From the IMG/VR virus record IMGVR_UViG_3300020445_000983, positions 1 to 64,000 of that record: DNA of 64,000 nucleotides; one strand, written 5' to 3'. The notes below the pieces were generated by a model. It was not told the origin of the DNA, did no database searches, and saw only the letters and a list, made by a program, of their open reading frames with translations. This document shows positions 10,095 through 19,600 of the stretch, piece by piece. This DNA comes from a virus. Both the position numbers and the translations under genes were made by a program. Within the stretch, counting starts at the first letter, position 1, and every line of letters begins with the position of its first letter.

Positions 10095-11630
10095 TTAGAA
10101 CTCTACTACGATCTTGATGTCTTCAATTTGGTCGCCAGCACGGGAGATTGCTCTCCTATTGTCTATGTAGATGACTTTTCCAGAGTCCTTTTTCACTTCA
10201 GGTTTGGCGTAACCAGAGGTGAATGACATACCGAGATCGTACTCAGTGTTATTAATAACACGAGTTGCTTCACCAGGTACCACAGGGAAGTTAATGTCTG
10301 GATCAACGGATGTACCAGATCCAGAACCTACAATGGTGTTACCACCAGAGAATTCCACTTTGTTACCTGTAATTTCAGGGAAGATACCATCAACCCTGTT
10401 TTGGAAATACTTTAGAACTTTAGTAACACTGTTCCAGGAAACAACTCGACCACGAGCAGTAACCTGTTGTCCACCAACAGTTCTTGTTTGTGTGATAATT
10501 TCATCAGTGTTAAATGTACCTGTAAAATCTGGGGAGAATATTACAGCATTTGTAACTGACAATGTAATAGCATCTGCTAATTCCTCAGTACCGTACTTGA
10601 ATGGATTAAGTGTTAATCCAATACGACGATAATCGTTATCAGTTGGGAAGTCACCTGAACCTTCAGAGTAGGTAAACTTCGTGTTAATCATTACACGAAA
10701 ACCACCCAGTTCGATTGAAGGGGATGATCCGTGTCCTCCCTTCGGAGCGATGATGACATCGATAGCACCGCCGCTACCAGTACCAGCACCAATACCATTG
10801 ACTTCATCAATAATTACCTTACCAAAGGAATAATTAGAACCACCAGAGGTTACAGTAGCACTAACAATGCGACCGCCGTCCACAACGATACTAATCCGAC
10901 CGCCCGTGCCATCTCCCTTGATCGTAATATTTTCGTATGTACCATTGTTGTAACCAGAACCAGATGATTGTATAACCACTGTATCTATCTCACCACCAAC
11001 GGCATCAGATTGTACAGCAGTGTCAACTAATACAGGCATATAATCGCCTGAGAAGAATTTCAGTACCTGACCAACAGGGATCGTAAACATATACTTCCAA
11101 CGGTAACCGTCAGCAGTTGTGATAATCGAAGTGGAGGTGCCAGTAGGCTCAACAGTACTAGGTTTACCATTAGGATCAGAAGGACTTGTCCCGTTGTAGA
11201 TACACTTGTAAACCTGATAAGACGAGTTAACAACATAGAAATCAGCATCATATAGTTTAGTAGCACCAGAAGAAGCAGTCTTACTGGAACTATAATCGTG
11301 ACGGTACATATCGTACACGTAACCCAAACCACCAGTGGTTTGTTCTGGGGGTATCCAGTCTATACGACGTATGACTTGAATAGAGTCATTAGCTAAGACT
11401 CTCTTCATAGAGATCATATCATCATATGAGTCTGAAAATTCTTGGAAAGAATCAATAGGAGTAGGAGGATTGTTCTCATTGTCCCACTCTTGCGGTCTAC
11501 CAATGAAAACATACAGACGATCACGATTTGCACCAGCAGCTATGTCGCTCTGAGTTTTATCGGGACCTTCCAGCGATTTGATGAATTTTTCTGCGGTGAA
11601 AATTCTAAATTGATCGGTAAGTAATGCCAT
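10095..11630 (-). CDS. gp8: Baseplate wedge subunit gp8
   Basis: This resembles T4 gp8 along its length. At residues 40-60 YVFIGRPQEWDNENNPPTP parallels the T4 ITFGRSEPW...PPYPTDS region; VIRRIDW parallels VIPRRDW; DADFYVVNSSYQVYKCI parallels the T4 segment ending VYRCL; TADGYRWKYMFTIP parallels GDGYVWEYLFEIP; and VIYIDNRRAI near the C-terminus parallels MIYMENRPPI. It is longer (511 aa against 334 in T4) because of a Gly/Thr-rich beta insertion at about residues 220-400 with GGSNYSFG-type repeats like those in its neighbours. Role: wedge subunit contacting gp6/gp7. An exact late promoter lies 22 bp upstream. Confidence 0.88.
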   Translation of the reverse strand: MALLTDQFRIFTAEKFIKSLEGPDKTQSDIAAGANRDRLYVFIGRPQEWDNENNPPTPIDSFQEFSDSYDDMISMKRVLANDSIQVIRRIDWIPPEQTTGGLGYVYDMYRHDYSSSKTASSGATKLYDADFYVVNSSYQVYKCIYNGTSPSDPNGKPSTVEPTGTSTSIITTADGYRWKYMFTIPVGQVLKFFSGDYMPVLVDTAVQSDAVGGEIDTVVIQSSGSGYNNGTYENITIKGDGTGGRISIVVDGGRIVSATVTSGGSNYSFGKVIIDEVNGIGAGTGSGGAIDVIIAPKGGHGSSPSIELGGFRVMINTKFTYSEGSGDFPTDNDYRRIGLTLNPFKYGTEELADAITLSVTNAVIFSPDFTGTFNTDEIITQTRTVGGQQVTARGRVVSWNSVTKVLKYFQNRVDGIFPEITGNKVEFSGGNTIVGSGSGTSVDPDINFPVVPGEATRVINNTEYDLGMSFTSGYAKPEVKKDSGKVIYIDNRRAISRAGDQIEDIKIVVEF

Positions 11631-11651
11631 TGCTAGCTTGTGCCTTCTTTT

Positions 11652-11659
11652 TATTTATA
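11652..11659 (-). promoter_or_regulatory. T4-type late promoter
   Basis: Minus strand TATAAATA in the 35-bp gap between the 624-aa gene and gp8; it would give a very short leader for gp8 and DUF4815. Confidence 0.78.
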
Positions 11660-11665
11660 CTGGGT

Positions 11666-13540
11666 TTAATCAGGCTCGTTTCGAACGGATGATGGATACT
11701 GAATTCCACTTAGAGTGCCTGACGCTCCAGAGGCTTGTCCATTGATAGATTCATTCTTATTCCAGAGGTAATTACCACCGTTAGCAACAGGGTCTTTACA
11801 CACTAGTACCTTATTTGATGAGTCCCAAGAGACTACAGTTGCCTGTACACCACTAAGACTACCAAGGACAGTTTCACCAATGCCAAAGTTATATGCATTT
11901 GCCATTGTCATAAATGTAAACTCAATAGTTGATAAATGCAATTCACCATCACCTAGAGCACCAGCAACAGAAACTGTTGGGGATCTAGAAGGTAAACTAG
12001 CATCACTCATCTGATCACCATTAGCAAACAGAGAAGTATTCTGTCCACCAAGGGTCTCTTCTAATCCATATAAAGATGTTGCAATACCACCATCTAGGTT
12101 AATTGCACCTTCAAAATCTGTACCCGTATTAATTAAGTCAGGTATACCATCACCAGCACCAGATAATTCATCATCATCTTCAAATGCCTTATCTTGTATG
12201 ATCTGTATAGGATCTGTTAACTGGTATATCTTTGAACCAATTTCATCAACTAGAACGTGTGGTTCGATACCAGTAGCACTAGATGCTGCAATACCAGCAG
12301 TAAAGTCAATAACCTGTGATGTTACCATTGATGACCCACCATCAATGAACGCTAGTTTATCAACCTCAAATACCAGGTACAATGCTTTCTCAGCAGGTAC
12401 CCAGTCATATACACGTGCAATCTTATTACTAGAACTCTCAGATGTTCTAATGACACGATCTCCTACATTAAATACGTAAGTTGAAATGCCAGTATTAGGA
12501 TCATCTGCTAATGCATCAAGAGTTATCTTTTGATCATACCTAAAGTTAACTGCTCTATCACATCCAGTAAATGATGTAGGTGTCTTACCTGTATATCTTA
12601 TTACTTCTCTTCCAATAAGGATTTTTCCAGATCCAGGAAACGGATCTGTAGTTTCAACATATATTGACTGGTCTGTAATTCCAACATCTGTAAGTAACCC
12701 TGTAAGGTTATAGATAGTCGAGTTAAACGCTTGTCTGTTGCGACTCTTTTTGATGAGATCAGTTTTTCTTGTAAATATAACTTGTGGTGCAACAGCATAA
12801 CCGCCCCCAGGGTCAAGTATGTCGATGCCCGTGATAGCACCCAAATTAACCGTCGCTTGAGCTCTGGCACCACCTCCACCACCTCCATTTAGCAAGATAA
12901 CAGGTGGAGTTTCAAAGAATTCACCAGCATTAGTTACATTAACCTGTTTGATAATACCAAACTGATCAACATCAGCAACACCAGTAGCACCTTGTCCACC
13001 ACCTCCAGAAACAATTAAATTTATATCTCCATTTTCATAGTTAGCACCAGCCTGTTCTAATGACAAACCAGTTACCAAACCTGTTACAGGACGTAGTTCA
13101 GCACCAGATCCACCACCACCCTTTATCTCAGCAGTAGTTTCACCTGTAAAAAAGTTGTCTCCATTAGACAACATTTGAATATAATTAATCGATCCAGCAG
13201 GTGCTAGTACATTTCCCTGTGTATCTATTTGATCTTCTGCCCAAAGGAATGCCTTTGCATTTGCACCATATCCTCCTCCATCATTATTAATATTAATTCT
13301 GAATGGATCATATCCTTCTCCAGGATGCAGTACCTTAACAGCAGCAATCTGACCATTAGTAATTATCGGCTCTAAAATAGCCTCAACAAGAGGCGTACCG
13401 CAATTTCCTATAGTTAATTTTGGTGGATCTGTGGCAACATATCCTGAACCACCATCTTCTACAAATACGTCCTTTACACCATACGTACTGTTAAAGACTG
13501 GTTCGATTACTGCACCTGACCCTGGGACTGTTCTTGTCAT
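11666..13540 (-). CDS. Gly-rich beta-repeat virion structural protein (624 aa)
   Basis: No recognised enzymatic family. Residues 1-250 contain repeated units of the form GGGGxGAxAxA...G.GY...P.V (for example GGSGYVATDPPKLTIG and GGGYAVAPQVIFTRK), the same unit found many times in the giant protein and in gp8. Residues 255-400 carry a more globular segment (IYVETTDPFPGSGKILIGREV). The start follows the stop of the 556-aa gene by 4 bp, so it is probably translated from the same late message. Probably a baseplate-associated or fibre-associated virion protein; the specific role is unknown. Confidence 0.75.
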   Translation of the reverse strand: MTRTVPGSGAVIEPVFNSTYGVKDVFVEDGGSGYVATDPPKLTIGNCGTPLVEAILEPIITNGQIAAVKVLHPGEGYDPFRININNDGGGYGANAKAFLWAEDQIDTQGNVLAPAGSINYIQMLSNGDNFFTGETTAEIKGGGGSGAELRPVTGLVTGLSLEQAGANYENGDINLIVSGGGGQGATGVADVDQFGIIKQVNVTNAGEFFETPPVILLNGGGGGGARAQATVNLGAITGIDILDPGGGYAVAPQVIFTRKTDLIKKSRNRQAFNSTIYNLTGLLTDVGITDQSIYVETTDPFPGSGKILIGREVIRYTGKTPTSFTGCDRAVNFRYDQKITLDALADDPNTGISTYVFNVGDRVIRTSESSSNKIARVYDWVPAEKALYLVFEVDKLAFIDGGSSMVTSQVIDFTAGIAASSATGIEPHVLVDEIGSKIYQLTDPIQIIQDKAFEDDDELSGAGDGIPDLINTGTDFEGAINLDGGIATSLYGLEETLGGQNTSLFANGDQMSDASLPSRSPTVSVAGALGDGELHLSTIEFTFMTMANAYNFGIGETVLGSLSGVQATVVSWDSSNKVLVCKDPVANGGNYLWNKNESINGQASGASGTLSGIQYPSSVRNEPD

Positions 13541-13544
13541 CTAG

Positions 13545-15215
13545 TTATCTAACATCAATTGAACCAGTCATATTAGTGTGCGCTGTGCACTGATAATATA
13601 AAGTAGTTGGTGCATCTAGAGGTACCGTGAATGTCTGTAGTGCTTCCTTATCACCACCAACACCTGTAGTGTATTCAGTACCAGATGTACCAGTTGTAGA
13701 CTGAATTCTTAATGGGTGTGCAGAACCTGCTTGATTGTCAAGGTCATATGTAAATCCTCTGTACATAATCAGAGTAACGTTATTAGTACCACCTGCAGGA
13801 AGTCCAGGTCCCTTAACGTTATAGTTATTCATATCAGGAGCAGTAAACCTATACAACGTTGTTGGAGAAGGTTTAAAGATGGTTGAGTTGTTATGTCCTT
13901 TAATAATGGATGCACCAGCAGGAGCATTACCAACCTGAGTCTGGAATCCACCACCAACTTCAGAGAAGTTAGTACCATCATTTGCAACATCAAGTGTACC
14001 GTTAGTACCAATCTTTAGTCTCTTAGTACCAATCTTGATCTCACCATCAGCAGCAAGTTCAAGGTTTCCACTAGCATCAACTTTAATTGTTCTACCAGCA
14101 GCACCGAAACGCAATTCAGCATCAGGTAACGTTAGGTTACCACTTGCATCCATACTAAGTTTATTGGCAGCAGTAGAACCAAACTGTATCTCAGTACCTT
14201 GAGCAAGTACTACATTGTCGTTACCATCAAAATCGATAGTCTTATTAGATCCAGTAGCACCAAATCTAATACCACCTGCAGATGGAAGTTCTAATATACC
14301 GTCACCATCAATTTCTAAAGACTTACCACCACCGAAATCAAGTTTCTGTCCAATATCAACCTTACCAGTTTCATCCTCACTTACAATTCTACTCTTAGAT
14401 GTAATGTGAATATCAGCTGCTGTTGAAATTGCTTGTGATTGGTTAGCACCAGCAGCAGTAACAGTAATGAAACCACGTGCACCACCATTCTCAGCAGTAA
14501 ATGCAGCAAACTCAACTTCTGCTTTAGCACCAAGAGAGTCTTCAACATCTAGCTTAGTACCAGCCTTCATATCAACGAAACGAAGACGGAACTTCTCTTC
14601 TTGTGTTGAGTTCTCAGATGCTAGTTTTGAACTTATAGTACGAGTAGCACCAGTGTCTATACTTTGTACAGTATGTACCTGCTTCTTCTTTCTTTGGAAT
14701 TCTTGTGTGGTCTCATCACTTGAGATAGCAGTATCACCAAGCCATAGAGAAGCATTGACTAAGTATGCATCCCTGAAACGTAGTGTACTAGAACCTAAGT
14801 CATAAGTATTGTCACTATTAGGAAGGAAGTTTGTAGAAATAACAACCTCATCACTACCATTGTTGGTAAGATTATTGATAGAAGAACCACCGCCGCCACC
14901 GCCTTGTAAGTCATCCCCTGGCTGAAAGCGTGAGTTAGCAGTATTCCACTTAAGTACTTGTCCGTTAGTTATACCTGAAATATCAACGTCTGTTAAATTC
15001 GCAGCAGCAAGTTGTCCCTCAGTAAATACTGAACCATTCCATTTAAGGACTTGATTGGTTGAAGGAGATCCTACTGAGATCTGGAGGTTCGTCTGGTCTC
15101 CAAGGTAATCATACAACTCATTAATAACATTATTGAGTTTGATAGCACCGTCTCGTAAGGTATCACCAGTTCCATCATTGGCACTTACACCAATGTTTAC
15201 ATTTTGCTTAGCCAT
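13545..15215 (-). CDS. Fibre-like structural protein with cupredoxin-like C-terminus (556 aa)
   Basis: The N-terminus (NIGVSANDGTGDTLRDGAIK) is typical of cyanophage fibre or baseplate-attachment proteins. It is followed by VLKWNGS/VLKWNTA repeats, a Gly stretch and beta repeats of the type LDFGGGKSLEIDGDG and ASGNLELAADGEI (residues 290-420). The last ~90 residues look like a cupredoxin: His500 in a GSAHPLRI strand and C543-x2-H546-x2-M549 in YYQCTAHTNMTGSI, the arrangement of a type I copper site although the His-to-Met spacing is shorter than in plastocyanin. Copper binding is inference. A CATAAATA late-promoter variant lies 25 bp upstream. Probably a tail-associated fibre. Confidence 0.75.
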   Translation of the reverse strand: MAKQNVNIGVSANDGTGDTLRDGAIKLNNVINELYDYLGDQTNLQISVGSPSTNQVLKWNGSVFTEGQLAAANLTDVDISGITNGQVLKWNTANSRFQPGDDLQGGGGGGSSINNLTNNGSDEVVISTNFLPNSDNTYDLGSSTLRFRDAYLVNASLWLGDTAISSDETTQEFQRKKKQVHTVQSIDTGATRTISSKLASENSTQEEKFRLRFVDMKAGTKLDVEDSLGAKAEVEFAAFTAENGGARGFITVTAAGANQSQAISTAADIHITSKSRIVSEDETGKVDIGQKLDFGGGKSLEIDGDGILELPSAGGIRFGATGSNKTIDFDGNDNVVLAQGTEIQFGSTAANKLSMDASGNLTLPDAELRFGAAGRTIKVDASGNLELAADGEIKIGTKRLKIGTNGTLDVANDGTNFSEVGGGFQTQVGNAPAGASIIKGHNNSTIFKPSPTTLYRFTAPDMNNYNVKGPGLPAGGTNNVTLIMYRGFTYDLDNQAGSAHPLRIQSTTGTSGTEYTTGVGGDKEALQTFTVPLDAPTTLYYQCTAHTNMTGSIDVR

Positions 15216-15239
15216 AATTGGGGACTATTTCTACAGGAG

Positions 15240-15247
15240 TATTTATG
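15240..15247 (-). promoter_or_regulatory. Late promoter variant CATAAATA
   Basis: Seven of eight bases match TATAAATA. It overlaps the stop of the 457-aa gene and is 25 bp before the 556-aa gene. Confidence 0.6.
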
Positions 15248-16616
15248 TCATATCAAAGTTTTCTGAGGTATTGTCAAATCTTACGTTATTTCTTGTAAAA
15301 TCAGGGTTGTTATTATCCCTTGATACATCAACTGGAGTCATATCAAATGTACCAACGTTACTATCCCATTTTTGGATAGAAGCATAATCAATTCCAGAAC
15401 CAGAACCTGTAACAGTAAGAATTGCCAAATTAGATGCAAGTGGTGAGTTGTCTGCAGGAGTTGCAGCACCAACTGGACCCGTCAATATGCATCTATAACG
15501 ATAACCTGTCATATAGGCTACCGCTAAAATAGTTAGTGTACTATTAGTATCACCACTAAGGTTTGACCACGCAAATCCACCATCAGTTGATACTTGCCAT
15601 TGATATGCAATAGTACCAGCTTCGGGTTGAATTTCTGCGACTACATTAAAGTTTTGTGTATTACCAGCAGCAACTGTTGCATTAACAGGCTGGTAAGTAA
15701 TAACAAGAGTTGGAGTTTGAGTACCTCCTCCTCCATCGTCACCACCACCTTGTTCAGGAGGGGCTGCATAGCCATCATTATCAGGTTTATCTAATGCTTG
15801 CTTCGAAGTAAACCCAACCATAAATGGAAAAATAGGATTACCACTTCCGTCCTCAGTGACGAAATATGCAAACGTACCACTTGGAAACTCAGGTGTCTTA
15901 CACCATCTACCATTATGTGTATCTAATGCACCAGCATTAGCACCTGTGTACTCCCAATCTTCTACAAAACAACCTGCAGGGTATGTTAGATCATACGCAG
16001 GTCTGCTAGGAGCTTCCTCTACTCTTATACTGTATCCACTTACCATCCTCTGTACAGCAGATGTATTGATATTAGGGTCTTGATAACCCCAAGGACCGTA
16101 AACTGGATATCCATCAAAACAAAAACCTATAATTTTTGAATGTCCATCAGGATGACGCATATTATCGCCATTGTATTGTGATGTACCATAATAATCATTG
16201 TAACCAGATATGATCTGATTATTTTTAAAGCATTCTATAAATCTACTATCATCATAAAAATACTGGTTATTGGTATTAGGTGTACCACCACAGGAGTCTT
16301 CTCCTAAGTTTATAGGAGCATTATTACCTGCTGCCACATAGTGAAATCCAGCAGGAGGAGAACCAGCATCACCCCCAGAAGGGTTGAAAATGACTACACC
16401 ATTAGAAGCAACACCAATGGCACCTATTTGTACCGTAGTTGCTCCTGAAGTATTCTCACCACCACGATATACAAAATCGTGGTTAAACGTATATGCTGCA
16501 ATAGTATTTGCGTTATTTCCATTAGGAAATGTACCAGCAGATACTGGGGTGGGCATACCATCCCCTGTAACTGTCAGCACTTTTGTCCCTGGATTGTAAG
16601 AACCTGTGGCTGCCAT
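15243..16616 (-). CDS. YHYH-domain and Ig-like virion protein (457 aa)
   Basis: Residues about 1-280 form a YHYH-type domain: FNHDFVYRGG, GFHYVAAG, IIGFCFDGYPVYGPWGY, then NGRWCKTPEFPSGTFAYFV. Residues about 300-400 form an Ig-like domain with the usual central Trp and Tyr-Cys strand (AYQWQVSTDGG ... GYRYRCIL). Both domains have close relatives in the giant protein immediately upstream, suggesting exchange or duplication. It begins 8 bp after the giant gene's stop, so it is probably cotranslated. Likely a surface-exposed adhesin or decorating protein of the baseplate or fibre; substrate unknown. Confidence 0.8.
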   Translation of the reverse strand: MAATGSYNPGTKVLTVTGDGMPTPVSAGTFPNGNNANTIAAYTFNHDFVYRGGENTSGATTVQIGAIGVASNGVVIFNPSGGDAGSPPAGFHYVAAGNNAPINLGEDSCGGTPNTNNQYFYDDSRFIECFKNNQIISGYNDYYGTSQYNGDNMRHPDGHSKIIGFCFDGYPVYGPWGYQDPNINTSAVQRMVSGYSIRVEEAPSRPAYDLTYPAGCFVEDWEYTGANAGALDTHNGRWCKTPEFPSGTFAYFVTEDGSGNPIFPFMVGFTSKQALDKPDNDGYAAPPEQGGGDDGGGGTQTPTLVITYQPVNATVAAGNTQNFNVVAEIQPEAGTIAYQWQVSTDGGFAWSNLSGDTNSTLTILAVAYMTGYRYRCILTGPVGAATPADNSPLASNLAILTVTGSGSGIDYASIQKWDSNVGTFDMTPVDVSRDNNNPDFTRNNVRFDNTSENFDMT

Positions 16617-16624
16617 ATGTTTAT

Positions 16625-19600
16625 TTAGTTGTCATCAAAGATTTGATCAGGTGTGAAGTTATCAACGGTTGATGCACCGACGTTAACTGTGAGGACTGCG
16701 GCAGTAGATAGAACTGGAATTGCGCCAGGTGATGTAATACCAACACGATATTCATCTCCACCATCACCCTGTTGAGTAGATGTAATACTGATTGAATCAG
16801 TTGTTGCTCCAGCAACGTTGAGCCAGCTATCGGTACCGTATTCCTTCTTCTGCCACTGGTAGGAGAGGGTAGAACCGTTAGAGGAAGTAGCAATTATTAC
16901 GAATGCAGCACTCTGACCTTGGTTAACTGTTACACTAACAGGTGGGGTACTAATGGTAATAAATTGCTCGTCAGGAGTTGAACCGCCCTCAGGATCTTGC
17001 CAGCCTGGATCGTAGATGTCTATACCACCGTTTAGAGCAGCACCTGTAGGTCCGAGGAAACTATCTTCAACAGTTGTTTCTACTTGAACGATTGGTTGTA
17101 CATAACCTTGACCTGCGTTCTTAACATCAATACGTGCGAGACCAACTAATGCTTTAATCTTAGCTCCGAATCCAGAGGAAGAAATAACATCAACGTTTGG
17201 ACGTGTACTATAACCATCACCAGATCCAGTAAGAACTGCCTTGGTAACACGACCCTTCTCTATAGTTGCGAGAGCGTCTGCGTTACGTCCCTTAACTGCA
17301 CCAGAGTATTCGAAGGTAATTAGTGAGTTAGAAGACTCAATTAGAGCAACAGTTCTGTTCTCTTCCTCACCCTCAATTATTAGATCGTCACCAGCTTCAA
17401 TTGGAGGTACGACTGTAGCAGCGATAACGTCAACGTCAGAACCAATGTAGGAGAATGCAACGAATGTTGAACCTGCACGAGGTACTTCAGAGAAGATTAT
17501 ACGTGAACCAACGATCTCAAAACCGATACCTGGTTCCTGTATAACACCGTTCAACTGACAAATAATGTTGTTCTCAGGTCTAATCGTGTTGGACTGTACA
17601 CCTTCAGTCAATGTTAGTGAGTAGAATACTCCACCTAACTTCAAGTTGAAGGAGTTACGTAATGAATCAAAGTCGAATCCAATATCATCTAACTGTCTTA
17701 ACTTACCAACGTATACACCGTGGAAACTAGATCCAGCAGCAGGTGCTTCAGTGAACTGAACGTTATCAGAGAATGCAGTGAAGGAGTAATCAGCGCCAGG
17801 TGGCTGCAAGATTCCGTTCACGAAGATCATCATATGACCTGCGGGATCTGGGAAGTATGGGGTACCGTTATTCTCAGTTAACTTGAAGTTCATCTGAGTT
17901 CCATCAAATCCTCTGAAGTATCTTCTAACACGACCACGTAAAGTTCTAGCAGCAGAACAAGCACCTTGGAATCCATTGTCACCAATGATTTGTGCGTTCT
18001 TCTGGAAGCTTCCCTCACTATCACCTAGGTGTAAGGTTGCCTTAGTACCTAACTGAGTAATCTTCTCGATTCTACCGTATGCTGTGGTAGAAGTAACCTG
18101 AGCAGCAGCAATAAGAGTCCAAACACTTGGGAAGTTAGAACCTTCAGGTAACTTACCTAAAGTGTACTGTGAGTTACTTGCGATATCAGAAACAGTAACA
18201 CCCTCAGGAGCGTTGGTACTATTACATACGAAGAGGTAATTATTGTCCTCATTCTTCTCAGTTATAGTAACTGTCCAGTTAGGAGATAGAACAGCACCAC
18301 CAGAGAAGACCTGACATACATCACCAACCTCAATACTATCTGTTACACCAGTATCAGTAATGAATGCAGAGTAAGTTAACCTTGTAATATCTCTTGCGTG
18401 TACATACTCACCGAAGTTTGGTAGAGAAGCGAACGCTTCAATCTCAATAATCTGATCAGTAACTGAACCGTAGATAACATCGTTAGGAGCAAACTCACCA
18501 GTAATTGTATCGATATCGAATGTAACACGACCTCTTTGGTTATCAAGTAGTGCACCATTGTTATTTCTAACGATCAATGCATTTGCCTTAGAACCAGAAT
18601 CAGCAGAGTAAATCTTATCATTAGCTAAGAACTCACCCTGACGGAAGTTAACTAGGATTCTACTATGTGTAGAAACTACAGTTGCGGTACCACCAGATGT
18701 TACACCTTCTAGTACGTCTGCTGCATTAAATGTACCTACAGGGTTAACAACCTTGATGTAAGTAGCATTATCTGTAGCAAGAACAGATGCAGTATTACCT
18801 GTTGCACCTTGTACAACAACTGCTTCACCATTCTCCAACTTAGGAGATGATGAGAAGGTGTTACACTCAATGTAAGTAACAACGTAGTAAATGTCTGCGT
18901 GATTATCTGCAATTCTTACAATCTCACCAGTTGCACCAGTGGTTGTACCGTAACATACGTCAGCGAGGTTAATACCACCGTTAATAGGAGTAGGAACATC
19001 ACGTGAACCGTAAGTTGTTGGTATTCTATCAATTCCATCAACCCTTGTTAACGCAAGACTATGAGTCTCACCAGTTTGACCAGGATTAATATAAACTGCT
19101 TCACCATCAATATACTCGCATAAGAATACTCTATCTGCAGTAGTATGTGGGTGTACATAATAGTTTTCTCTATCAAGTTCTGCTATCATTGCACCCAATG
19201 CAATATACTTGACTTGATCGTAAGCTTCAAACCTATGTCCAACAATATCAATACCACCGTTAGATACACTGTTACCAGGATCAAAAGTATGTGATACGTA
19301 AGTTGTTGGGTAAGTTGATCTGTTTAAAGCAACATCTATTAAGTGACATAACGAATGGAGTTTATCTACAGCAGTCTTTGAAACACGAAGTTCTTTGTCA
19401 GTATATGCAGGGGTATTCTCAAAAGCACCAGGATCTATAGCATCTTGCTCTAGAACATTGATCATATATCTCTTGATAGCTTCGAAGTGGAAGATAACAC
19501 GAGTTCTGAATAGTTCAGGGAATGCAATGAAGGTACCTTCAGAGTCAAACCAGCTACTTACTAATCCAAGTGTCTTAGCATTACCAGCAGTAATAAAGTC

